Assembly: GCA_030248195.1 (NCBI GenBank)
Contig: JASAND010030871.1
Coordinates: forward strand, 35,467-99,466
DNA length: 64,000 nucleotides
DNA from: Trissonchulus latispiculum
Lineage: Eukaryota; Nematoda; Enoplea; Enoplida; Ironidae
Direction of reading: 5' to 3'
A model generated the notes under the pieces. It was given only the letters and a program-made list of their open reading frames with translations, ran no database searches and was not told where the DNA came from. A program made the translations under genes and the position numbers. Of this stretch, positions 12,330 through 24,254 are shown one piece after another; position 1 is the first letter of the stretch; every line of letters begins with the position of its first letter.

Positions 12330-14232
12330 TCATTCAGCTTTTGGGTAACAATATGTATATTTCCAGTCAAATTCACAGTCTAAGAATCCAATGCTTTTTA
12401 AGAGATTAAGTGATGCTGTATTGCTTCTGACGACATGTGCTAAAATTGGATATCCAAGTTCTAGGCGCAGCAGTGCTTTGGTGCAAGCAAGAGCGGCAGC
12501 TTTACCAAATCCTTTCCCTCTATATTTGGTATCTACATGAAGCATTCCTGAAATACACAGTAGAAGTATGAAAGCAGCAAGATAGCAACATTTTCTTCTT
12601 CTGCCCCTGTCGGATGGATTATTCGCCAAAGGACATCCACTGTGAAAAATACAAGACTGCTTAGTTATCACTAAACTTATTATTTGAGTGTCACAAATTT
12701 GGTAGCTATGGCTGGTCTCTTTATTTTTGTGCAAGCTGTACATGCACAAGCAAAAGAATGGACTCAGAGAACTCAAAAATGCAGGTTAAGCATGCAAAGC
12801 CGTAGCATGAATCTGTGACAAGCCGTATATTCGAAATCTGCAAAATTAAATTTCTACAGGCATCAAATTGACAAATGGCTTGCGTGTAACGTACCAGTTG
12901 TCAAGAAAATACAAGGAAATGGCTGCGTTGCAAATTTAAAGCCTCCATATACATGTGACAAGCTACAAATGCGAATTCTACAGTTCTCCAGGTTATTGTA
13001 CATCACAAGTCTTAACAACACTTTACCAATCGTTCCACGATCAGTTGTCAAACAATGCGCGATAGATTCTCCATTCTTCAGTCGTATGCACACTGTTGGT
13101 AATCGCCGAATCCAAAATAAAATTCGATTTTTGGGATTAAAAGCTGAAATTTAAGCATTAATAAGAAAACACTTTAAATAAATTGAAAATGTTTACATAT
13201 TGGTATGAGTAATTCAAGCGAACTGATGCATTTTGAAGGAGATTTGATACAAGTGTGTGCTGTAATTAGGAAATAGTCGAAATTCAGCCTTAGAAAGTCT
13301 AACTGCGTCTGATACGTATCTCAGTATCCTGTTAACTATAAACTAACTCAAATTTACTGGAGGTTTGTACATATTTCCAAGTGGAGCAAACTTTAGAAAC
13401 ATCGTCTTCCTTCAATGTGTCCAGACTGAATCCTTCTGGCAAAGTAGGTAATGTAACACTTTCCTGGTCCAAGCTGGGAAAGTAAAGTTGGCAACAGATT
13501 CCATCCACATCCGATAAGGTCCCACCAATCCGGTCCAAAAAGTAATCTTCTATTACTTGGTATGTACTCGGATATTCCACCTAAAGTAAAATCTTAACTT
13601 GACCCAGATATAGCTCAGAATTATGTGTTCACAAACCATCCTATATACAACAAAGTTTAAACGCAGCAATCTTAATGCAAAATTAAATCTGATGCTGTCG
13701 GTTATTATACCACTTAATATTTTTTGGAGATTAGCATTTATTCATTTATTCAATCTCATTTATCTACCGCCCTTTGCGTAATTCATTAATCCTTTCTGTT
13801 ATGATTTAAGTTTTTTACGTTCGACCACTGAACAAAAGGAAGGATTAAACATTGTGCAGGCATTCATTAGCGAAAATTTAAACGACCCTTACTTGCCTGA
13901 TGCAAAATCCGTTTACAGTTCCAATTTATTGGAACACATCCAATTAGTCTGTAAAACTCATCCCTGTCAGTATTCCTTGTATCGCAATAAATATGAGTCA
14001 TAGCTGCGTGGATTGTGGGAACATTTTCATTGTCAAGAACAATTACCACTGTTGGTTTATCGACGCTATCAGCCCAGATGTCAAAACAAAATGGAATCTG
14101 CTTTCGCTCAATCAATGCGCAATGGACCAAAATTCTCCAAGTCTGGGAATTACATGGCAACGATTTGGCAAACTTCGTCAAATCTTCAAAATTGAGCTTT
14201 TCCATTGACACTAATTTTCTATTGTAAAACAT
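12330..14232 (-). CDS. GNAT acetyltransferase, glycine N-acyltransferase-like
   Basis: Four exons, 297 residues: 14232-13897, 13580-13358, 13143-13027, 12547-12330. It would transfer an acyl group from acyl-CoA to an amine such as glycine; the substrate is unknown. The last two exons carry the acyl-CoA fold: CIRLKNGESIAHCLT, then GMLHVDTKYRGKGFGKA, which holds the R/Q-x-x-G-x-G/A loop as YRGKGFG, then VVRSNTASLNLLKSIGF. Length and domain order fit GLYAT-like proteins of about 290 residues. Intron phases are 0, 1 and 1, and all joins keep frame. The first intron appears to use a GC donor (CAG|GCAAGT): the nearby GT gives a different phase and loses the family pattern. The start at 14232 is an in-frame ATG; another ATG lies nine codons downstream and could be the real start. 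An additional 5' exon cannot be excluded. Confidence 0.82.
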
Positions 14233-17057
14233 GAATGCAATGATTCACCTGCGTCTTATGGCAGAAAAAGTTATAGAACTTTGTACGTCTGGAACACGAC
14301 CTAACACGTTCTAGTCAAAGAAGTTTATTATGAATGTGTTAATAACAAGCTTTTCGAAGCTAGCTAAGTTTCTGACAGATTCTGGTTGCGTTAGGTTGCG
14401 TGTGATGCCGGAGTAAACGATTTACATATCCCTTCCAGACTTCGGGTTATACTTAGTTTTATCCTGTTTTTAGCAAAACCTAAATAAATAAGAAATGAAG
14501 CATAAACTGGCACAGAAGCAACACAGCTTGAATAAAGTATAACACTTCAAATTTTTCTGTACTGAACTTCACCATTTGCCGGGAACTTTAAATTCGTTTC
14601 AAGTATTTTTGTCGAAAATTCGGAACAGTTGGTCAAGAAAATTTATTGATTATGCACATTTGATTATGCGTACTTCCTACACCTATCATTAGGGTCAACG
14701 ATTGCAAGTAGTGTATTGTATTGTGTTGTATTGTATTGTATTGTATTGTATTGCTGGAAGATTAGGCGGTAATGTTGTTCTTCACAAGTCAGCAAAATAC
14801 TTTGAAATTAAAAATTTACTCAGTTAGCACAGTTAAAGTGACAGTTTAGATTTTACTACTACAGTAAAAGCTGCTTTTTTACTACTAAAAATAATGGTCG
14901 GCGCTAGAAAACAACACACCCAATGCACAGCAACACTCCTGAAACTAATAATGATTAATGTTTTTCGAATATAAATGTTCAATTGTAAAAGCAAAACTTG
15001 TTCATCAATTTTCATTTTGTTGGCGGTAGGCAAAACAAATCAAACAGCATACGATTGAAAAATTAAAAACCAAATGTTTGGGTAGTCACTCTATATATTA
15101 ACAAGGGAACAATTCTGGTCCTTCAGAAATGCCCTGACTAAAAAGGTTTAGCGAATTCACAAAGGGTGTACTAAATTGTATTCCTTCTGCAAATTTTGAG
15201 CGATTAGTAAGCATTGTAAATTTTAAGCCGTTTTCAGCAACTTGTACTAGAAATGCTTAAAATACCCAAGCTTTGCATGAGATTTCAAATTTTTTGGCCG
15301 AAAATGCGTTAGCTTATACTATTTATCCCAACCTTTCTTTGCCGGTTTGGGAGAGGTCTGCAAGCAGACCCCTATGCCCTCCTCGCAGTAGTTTTCACTG
15401 CATGGTGCAAATTAGTCCATAAAAAAATTCCTGCCTTGCGAAAATTGTGTAAACCTGCACGATGTAAACCATTACAAAGTCAGCGAAGGTTGCGTTATTG
15501 TAAGTGATGTATATTGAATATTTGTTGCACATGGTAATCCTTCAACACTGCGTTTGCTAAAATAAACTTCCAGGTAAAAAAGCATTTTAGGTAAACTGAC
15601 ATCGATAACAGGCAAAGTAATCAATGCAAACACAAACTATTGTTTAGTGTCTTATCTTTCACCTATTTGTATTCTTCACGTAGCATCTGAGCCGTAGCAG
15701 TAAATAAATGCAAGCCGAAAGTGGCACTTTTCACCTAGGTGAACATTATACCATTTAAAAGATATTTAAGAGATACTATTTGAGCAGAAACTCCAATGAA
15801 ATAATAACAACTATGATTAAGCAAGCAACAAAGGTTATGCTTATGCTGGTCGGAGAGGTAGCGAAGGGTTCAAAACGTTTTTCTAAGCTTTCCATTAACC
15901 AGCTCGTTATGGGTTCACTGGAATGTCCCATACACGTTCGGTATATTCCCGCTAATCGCAGGACGAGATGGGGTTGATAGGAAGGGAGTAAGCTGTTTTG
16001 AATTGCTTTCAATGCAATTTAAGGATTTCACACACACTGTTAAACAGTGGCTGAGTGGCTTAAATTTGCAATTAAGATCAGTCCCATATTCAAAAGATTA
16101 AATGAATAAATGACATTTTGGGTTGGAACGGCATTGCTAATTAGTGCGTACTAGTTTGTCCCAATCATCTGAGGTAGTCAAATGATAAAAACAAATTTTC
16201 AGGTAAACTGCTTGCAAAGTAGACAATTGCCGAACGGAAATTGTATTAAATTTATGTTCTAGCTGTCGTAACTCGTAATCGTAAGTCTGTATTTAAGTCC
16301 TTAATCCCAACGGTCTCTAATCCCAACTGTAACTTAATTTTGATCAAAGCTAGAAATTTCTGGGCTAAGCGATTTAAGTAGTAACCGGACATACCTTCTG
16401 CCAAGTAACTAATTACAGAGTCTTAATATTTACGATCACAAGAACGACTAACAAAGTTTTACCCGCATAAAACATTACCACATCAGTTATTGTTAAATAT
16501 CACTCCACAAGACGTTTGGCAGTACCAGTGCTTGGGTATGAGTTAATTAAAACTGAACGACTATATGTGAAACTTATAAGTTACTCAAACTTTAAATTTA
16601 TGTCAAGCCAGTTTAATGAGCTGAATTTCAAACAAAGTTGGTTTTTTTTATTTTATGCGCATGTTTGGATATCTTATTAAAACAGAGCTGCTTGTAAATT
16701 AACGATTGAGCATGCGTTTACAAGTTCTAAGATGCGGCAACTAAGCAATATCTACAATTAGTGTTCCATAAAAGAAAAATTTTATAGACTACCGACAACT
16801 TGAGATTGTGGTGGAAGCATAATCACTTAAACGTGCAAGATTTCATGAAATTGGCCTCTAGAAAAATCAAGATTAAGAATTTTGGCGTCAGATATGATAG
16901 AAAAATCAAATGTATATTTTGCCTATTTGGTATGAAACATTGATTTGGTGCTTGTCATTGATTATTGATCAACATCTACATTCTGTCAAAATACACACGC
17001 TAAATTGCAATTAACAAAAAATGTGGCAGTTTAATCAGAAATCATTAGAGCGCGGCC
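14233..17057. other. Intergenic, no gene seen; (TATTG)n at 14713-14753
   Basis: AT-rich sequence between the acyltransferase gene and the first channel gene. It holds a short TATTG microsatellite at 14713-14753. A hydrophobic minus-strand frame at 15776-16012 does not join to the channel gene. Nothing else is recognised. Confidence 0.6.
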
Positions 17058-20000
17058 CTAGCTTCCACAAAGGGTTTCGATGCACAATATAATCAGCTGT
17101 GCGAAGTTAACCATGGATGTCCCAATCTATAAAATACAAAATATGTAACTTAGCTATATATAGCTTAATTAACTTAAATTATACTATTTTATAAATACTA
17201 CCGATGCTATTTTAATTAGCTACTGCTCATCTACATCATCTACATCTCAGCTACATCATCGCTAAAGCAAAGCATCAAGATGGCTTTCGTAGCTTCGTTG
17301 CTTTCTCTGTTGAGGAATACCACAATTTTCATTCATTTGACTCGATTTAACCTTTATCTGCATTATGCGAACTGCCGATCGGTACCCAGGTTGAGGTGCT
17401 TCCATCGCTTTGGTTCGAATACTTGCATTATTACTGCATCATGGTGCAAAATATAAGCAATAACAGTTGGAAACGCAGATTATGATAATTATGATATTGA
17501 CCTTCTAAAAGGCGTAAAAACTGAATAATTTAGATGCCGTAATAAAATACCATTTTAATCGGATTTGATTCTTTTCGAAATTAATATAAGTTAAGGCACA
17601 TTTTAACATTAGATTTGCGAAATGGCCATCTAAACTGAAATTTATCCCGTTGGGATAAAATGGGTGAGTTCATAGTTAAGAAGATACAACTTTTGAAAAA
17701 TCTCCGTTGATAGCCCCCACAAAGCATTCTTAGTGCAAGCCAAACCAGAGTTTAAGTCCATGTTATAATTTGTAAAACCACTTTAGTGATGTGACCGTTC
17801 CCCAAACAGTTGAAAGTCAAAGTCAAAAAGCTAATGATGTAATTTTCACCCAAACTCCAAGCGTCCCACCAAATGCAGCGATTGCGCACTGGAAATCGCA
17901 CTTCAGCCTTTCCTTTGTTACTTCGACCGTCAGTTTGTTGTAAACGAAATGCACAATGATCGTTTGGGAATGATTTCTGTAATTTCCGTATCTTGGTTTA
18001 GCATTGGAGAGTCTAAAGCATTTAGCTAATTTAGTCAATTGCTTTCAGAACATCAGTCCAATCAAGTAAAATAGTAACACTTATGAAAAAGCCATTGATC
18101 CCATTCTGAACAAAAGTTTGAGTTTAAATTAGCAGATTCTGAGTGACAAAAATTGGCAGAAGTGAAAGGAAACAAGTGAATTAAAAATATATTGTCTATG
18201 CCTCAGATCCACTCATCTTTTTCTGAATTCTGGTGCTGGTTTTAGGCTCAAACAACTTTTGTTTGATGAAAAGTTCCTTCCTGTATGGAATTATGCACAT
18301 TGAATACAGCATACCATCTGTCTCAAAGTTCTCCAGTGCTTTACTGTAAGTAATTTAATGTAAGATCCTTGTGTCAGCTATTCATTCTCCACCTTACGGA
18401 AAAACTTTAAACAAGCAGCCTTCACCGATTCACAATATAACGGGCAGCACCGGATGGAAACCGGTAGGGTTGCTTCCTCAATTATTATACTCTCTTAGCA
18501 TCTGCTAGATATATTTTTGAAATTCAAAAATTTTAGCAGCTTTTTTCATCCAAATCAAAGTAATAACATTACGAAAGTTCAGCACTCGTTGTTGGAAGCT
18601 ACTTACTTTGAGTATGAAACCATTTTTTCGTAGTTCGTTTCAACACAAGACGGCAGGCACTGATTGTCCAGGAGACAGCTCCTTTTCAGTAAAAGGTTTT
18701 GCTATGCAATTACCATGCTGAACAAAGGAGCATGGTTTCAAATTTTCAGTTGATACGTTTGCAACAAGTATAGACTGGCAAGTTGCACACTCATCATCGG
18801 TTTCAACTGCAACTTTCCTGACTTTAGTGAGTATGCATTCAAATATGCATTCCTGTTTGCTTCTGCTACTGTTGTCACAAGGATCGCGTCGTGTATGTAG
18901 TCGATATATCCTTTTATATGCCAATGAAATTGTTGCCATTGATCTGGGAAGTATGTGGATGTACTCTCCCAAAATCGACCCAGTAGGATCAAACATGCCA
19001 ATAAACATTCCGTCGTTGTGACCGATTAAACTGTGTTTGTAGGTTGAAAATCTGTCAGGGTTATTTACCACATATACTGAGCCTAAAATAACAAAGCAGA
19101 AGCGGCAAGCTGGCTACCTGTAGGGCAATGTCAGTCAAAACTAACTATTCCAAATATATCTAATAATTTTCATTTAATCATTCTAGACAATATTACACAA
19201 ATCAATGAAAAAATTACTAACAAGAACAAAAAACAAAGAACCTGACTAACCATATAACAGTTGACGACGTTGGAGACGATATGAAAAATAGGTGATCAGA
19301 TGTCAAACTGGGGACAGTTCGAAAAACAGGTCAGTTTTGCAAAAACATTTTTATAAGTTATGCTTCAGTGGTTATCTGGTAGAATTGACTTTCAAAACTT
19401 CTTCTGAGTTTGAGATGCTGAACTCCACTCCTAACTATAATTCAAAGTTTCGAGCAGTACCAGATAATCCTTAAAGGGATCTTTAACGGGTTTATAGGGT
19501 CTTACTGACTCCTCCTTAATAGGTCCTAGTCAGCCTCCTATTCTGTTTCCAAGGAAGGTATAGCAAGCCTCCTATTAAGAATCCTTTGCAACACTTCCTG
19601 AGACTGAACTGGAAAAGAGTTGATTATCTTACAGTTGACCAAGAGGGTAGGCGCTCCAATGTATTGTGCCCCAGTAAATCACGGATAAGCTCATGTGACT
19701 ATATTTAGGTTAATGTGTCGCGATTGTAATTAGCGTTCAGTTCAAAATCAAACAAATACTGATAAATAGGGCCTTTCATAAATTAGATTAAATGGAATAA
19801 CTTAAACTTTAATCATTTTATGAATACGCTCACGTATTAAACGGATTAATGTTTAATCCGTGACTTAAACGGACTAGTTTAATCCGGCGATCAAGCAAGA
19901 TTCTCAAGAAAGTTTCCGACATGCCGGCTAAATATTGACCATTAATTTTTGAACATCGATTTCTCAAAACTGTAGAATCGGCCAAAATTTATTTTTATGC

Positions 20001-20083
20001 CTAGACATGTGGGATATTTTTTGAATTTGGCACAGCAGGTCTATAAGAAGGGAGGACAAAATGTGGTCAAATCTACAGCTTAA

Positions 20084-20520
20084 GGTGGTGATTCCTGGGC
20101 AATCTTAATTCTCCAGAAACTGTACCAAATGTACGGTGACAACTTCTTTGAACGTTTGGCAGCAGCTATACAGTTATGACTATATGCATTCGAAAGATCT
20201 CTTGAGCTTCACATTTTTCTTTTTAAAGAATCTCCGCGTGAGATAAGCCGTTTCCTTGTTTTGGGTAGAAAATGTTTTTGCAGAAATCAAATAATCCAAC
20301 ATTTCTTGAACTACGCAAGCCGTGAAATAAATAATTGTCCCAGGGTATCCGACGCAGATCGTCCACTGCTATCCTGTGCTGCTATCATAAAAAATGTAGT
20401 TTTTGCAAAAACACGACAATTTTTTCGCCGGGCTACAGAAAATCACCCAGGGACGATTTTTAGTCCGATTGTGTTTCGTAGTATGCTTGACAAATTTGGA
20501 AAAAAGTAGGTAAAATATCG
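20084..20520. mobile_element. Truncated copy of the TTAA / GGTGGTGATTCC element
   Basis: Begins TTAA-GGTGGTGATTCC exactly like the ends of 34882-35865. From about 20150 to 20520 it matches the reverse complement of about 35220-35720, for example 'tttttgcagaaatcaaat' and 'ctacgcaagccgtgaaat'. Both copies encode an AAIIKNV-x-FAK peptide in this region. No second terminus was found downstream, so it is truncated or interrupted. Confidence 0.65.
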
Positions 20521-22321
20521 ATGTTCAAAACAGAATAATAACAGTTTTGTCCGAAAAATGATGTGTCGAAAAAAATTTCTTGTCTGAAATTTTTGTTTTC
20601 AGCTTAAAGTAAAGAACTCCTGCTACTGGCATTGATAAAATGTGCAAATTTGACTGTGTAGTGATTGAGTATTAATAAACTAAAATTGTCCGTAGGATTT
20701 GGCAATATATAATTTTGAAAAGCTGATTTCCTCAAAGACGGCCTTTTTTGAACTCCAAAATGCGGGACTGGTCCTAGAATGTTAAAGATAATGTCTTTGG
20801 AAATTTTCATTCGCTTTCATGAATTGTAGCTGAAAAGATGAAAAGCGATACCAGCATTTAAAACACCTATTTCTGAAAACTGCAGAAACATCGCAAATTT
20901 CTATTTGCTCATGGTATAGGAGGAATTAGGGTAAGAGAGACATTTTGGATTTAATATTACGAGATTACGACCCCTTAATGCTGCGGATGGATACTCCGAA
21001 AGCTTTAAAATGATATAAAAAATTATCTTTAAACTGCAAGGTTTATAAAACATCAAAAAAATCGAATTTTTGCTGTCATTGCAAATGAAATTCGATCGAA
21101 ATAATTTTCCCCTCTATAATGGACCAAATTTCATGCCAATCAATAGCTCTTATATAGGGTGAGTAATAAAATTTATTTTTTATTTTTTGTTAACGAATTC
21201 ACAGAAAACGACGGTTTCGCAATAAAATCACCCACGATACAGCTACGAAAATTATCTTTTCTTTCATGAATAGAACATCCTTCATAGGGTCATTATATAA
21301 GCAAATTTGCACCCCGAAGTTTATATTGGGTAGGTTTAACTTAGAATTTTGGTTCTAGTGAGCAAAGCTTGGTCAGGGTCACCTGACTGGTCAAAAATGT
21401 ATTTCATGCCCCTGGAAGCCTAAAAACTTGCATATATAAGTTTTTCGGGGCTTAAAATTTAAATTTGGCATTAGGTTTGATGTAGCTTTAGCCCACATGT
21501 GATCCTGACCACCCCCTGGCTCCGGTGGGTGGGGGTTATGGCTAACATGCGGTCAGTCGGTCATAATTGGCTGAGGTACCTAACAACATATGCTATTTAG
21601 GTTTTCGAGGTCGAAGAGCTGGAATTTGCCCTTAGTTTTACTAGCCCGCCTCGCACCATTTTTCAGAACCTTGTGGGTAATATTTTTGTGATTGGTTGAT
21701 TTTCAGTAGTCATGAAATTTAAGATTCGCCAAAAATGCACTACTTAACATATTTTAATCAAAATAGATGTACATATAGCTGTTCTCTACTCTATGGACTT
21801 AACACGGGTGGAAACTCCCGACCTAGATCTTACATGCTTAAACTTAAACTTGTAAACTTAAAGCTTAAACTTTTAAACACAATATTTCTAGCGTACTTTT
21901 TTGCTTGCCAAAAATTATAGTAACACGTCGGATGGTTAAATGGTTAAATAACACACTTTGAACGGTTAAACAAAATGTAGCAGCAGGTTTGGGAAATTTC
22001 ATGAGGACTACGAAATATGTAAAATTCAACAAAGTTGGCGATGGCTAAGAATCAGCCAAAAAGCAAACCCCCCATTCTTGGGAGTGCTGTTCTGGTCCAA
22101 AATTAATCTATGTAAGCATCCCATTAGTAGCAATCTATTGTTACTAGTATAATGTTACTAGTCAATTCTCTAGCAATCTCTTCGGAGAAGTAAATCTAAA
22201 ACTCATTATTGTAAAAACGTTACAAAGTTTGATATTTTTAATGAAACGATACTTGTAACTTAAACGGATTAACTTGAACGGATTAAAAGCGTATTCATAA
22301 AATACGGATTAAACTACTTAA

Positions 22322-22810
22322 GGGGGGTCCATTTTTTGGTCATTTTTTCAACTTTCTCCGATCCATGTTTCCGAACTGTGATTTGTAGGAATCAGAATTT
22401 TAAATTAGGCCCTTAAAAAATTTTTATGAATTTTTGAAGTATTAAAATTTGAACTGATACGAAATTATAATACTTCAAAAATTCATTAACATGTTTTAAA
22501 GACATAACTTAAAATTCTGATTCCTACAAATCACAGTTCGGAAACATGGAATTAAAATGATATAAAGCTTGACCGGATCCATTTTGTCATTCGTGAGATT
22601 TCTCTGGCGCACGTGAAAAAGTGACAACTTTTCTAATTTCCTATGTTTAACACATTAAATCTCAGCTTTGAGGTGAAATTACTCAATAACCGTAAGACTT
22701 ACAACTTTAATTTTAAAAACTCGTTAAAATATACCGTTTGAACAATAAAATATGTAAAAATCAGCGAGATCGGAGAAAGTAGAAAAAATTACCATAAAAT
22801 GGACCCCCCC
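22322..22810. mobile_element. 489-bp MITE flanked by TTAA, polyG-starting inverted ends
   Basis: TTAA at 22318-22321 and 22811-22814 flank inverted termini GGGGGGTCCATTTTTTGG and (reverse strand) GGGGGGGTCCATTTTATGG, extending to CTTTCTCCGATC. The exact TTAA duplication suggests piggyBac-type mobilisation. Inside is a second palindrome with arms of about 40 bp starting CCATGTTTCCGAACTGTG (22363-22552), so one foldback sits within another. Confidence 0.7.
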
Positions 22811-24168
22811 TTAAATGACTTAATTTAATCCATTTAAGTTAATCCGTTTAAATCGTGGCAAAGTTTAATCTGTTTAAGTATTTATATTTTTATTCATTTA
22901 AGATTAATCCCTGATTTTATGAATACGTCTTTTAAATCCATTTAATCTATTTAGTTAATCCGTTTAGTCATTTTAAGAAAAGGCCCATAGAGAAGAAAAC
23001 ATGCTATAAATTAAAGTTCAAATAGCTAGTTGATAAGTTACCCGCTAAAGGCCCAACAAAGTTTTGTTCTTGTCCAACCAAGACTGAAGCAGGACCAGCT
23101 GGTGTTACAAATTTCTTGGCTCCATTGCAGCATTCATCAAGGTTCTGAACTCTCCCATCAATGGAACAGTCATGAATAACAACATGACAGAATTCAGTTA
23201 TGTCCATGATGAAGTCTAGAGGAGTCTGTCCGCTTCTAACAAGATAATCATCGATTACTGGCGCAATCCTTAAGCCCTCGGACAAATACTGCAAAATAAA
23301 GTCTTCCATGTCCAAATACCCAAAAGCATAGGGACCGAACATTGAACCAGCCAACATGAGGTCAACTGCCAAAATATCCTGGGCAGTGAAGTTTCCCACA
23401 GATTTTAGATAAGTAATCAATTTTTTATGAGAATATCTAAAACGACATATGATTTTAAATATATTATCTAAACAAAAACTCAAGCGCAATTCCTAAACGA
23501 AAGATAAATCACTTATCCCTTATAAATACCAGCTTAATCCAGGCTTCCAATCGGAAACCAGCATATATTTTCTTTCCACCATCTTAAGCATTCAATTTGA
23601 GAGAACGTTTGAGTAGACTCTTACAACATTTCAAACTTTAACCTCAAATTTTCCTTTGTTGGCTACCTTCTGAAATGGCCTAGTGCTAGATCAGGCAACT
23701 TCAGAGATTGCATTGGCTCCAGCTTTCTATCATCGATTTTGTCTTCTCTCCAATACATGAAAATGACTTCAATAGACGAATAAACACCCATAAAGGTACA
23801 GAATGCAAAAACCGCGAGCGAGATCCATCTTAAATAGCCTTTCTTGGAAATGGTATCACTTAATCCATGAATGGTACTGCGATTGCTGACCTTTACACTA
23901 CATTTCTCAACATACACTTCCACAAGAGTTTGTAGGAAGCTATTTTTCAAAAGCATTGTTTAACCTGAAACAAAATGCTGGCCTCAGTCAGACTAGCAGA
24001 ATTGTCATTTATGAAATGTAAAATACTTAGTAAACGCAAGTAAGTTGTTCCAAAGGTGGGTTCTAATGCCTAAGATCTTTTCGGTGACGCTTCTAAAGCA
24101 AGAAGTTCCCATTATCTAATAACAAAATATCTTACATACAAAATGCCTATTTTTTCAAGATTATCACA

Positions 24169-24170
<2 letters not shown>

Positions 24171-24219
<49 letters not shown>

Positions 24220-24254
24220 TATTATTATTATTATGATTATTATTATTATTATTT
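24171..24254. repeat. (TTA)n microsatellite
   Basis: About 84 bp of TTA repeats with two single-base interruptions. Confidence 0.95.

Larger units (their letters stand above)
19769..22986. mobile_element. Composite nested transposon cluster in intron 2 of channel A
   Basis: The outer ends are inverted: GGGCCTTTCATAA with TTAGATTAAATGG on the left, and GGGCCTTTTCTTAAAATG followed by ACGGATTAA on the right (reverse strand). Short ATA flanks both sides. The original host looks like a TTTAATCCG foldback, with 'ttttatgaatacg' motifs near both ends. At least two TTAA-type elements are inserted inside (from 20084, and 22322-22810). This accounts for the extra 3.3 kb compared with the same intron in paralogue B (664 bp). 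Confidence 0.6.
17058..23956 (-). pseudogene. DEG/ENaC sodium channel paralogue A, frameshifted
   Basis: Five exons: 23956-23667, 23436-23042, 19082-18607, 18012-17850, 17126-17058. Intron phases are 2, 1, 2 and 0, identical to paralogue B. Family hallmarks are the N-terminal STIHG His-Gly motif, TM1 (GYLRWISLAVFAFCTFMGVY), a large Cys-rich extracellular region, FGGTLGVW before TM2, and the G-T-S filter in the last exon. Exons 2 and 4 have the same length as in B (395 and 163 nt), but exon 3 is 476 nt against 502. A 26-bp gap next to 18660 shifts the frame and gives a stop after VPAVLC, so the final cysteines and TM2 would be lost. All splice sites still look good, which suggests recent inactivation, an allele, or a sequencing error. 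Intron 2 is swollen to about 4 kb by nested transposons. Confidence 0.85.

Noticed and set aside
15776..16012. Hydrophobic minus-strand frame as a possible TM2 exon of channel A
   Set aside because: The true TM2 exon with IGTS is at 17058-17126 and matches paralogue B, and this frame has no GxS motif or fitting acceptor.
24171..24254. CRISPR-like or satellite array
   Set aside because: A simple trinucleotide microsatellite; no spacer structure anywhere in the window.
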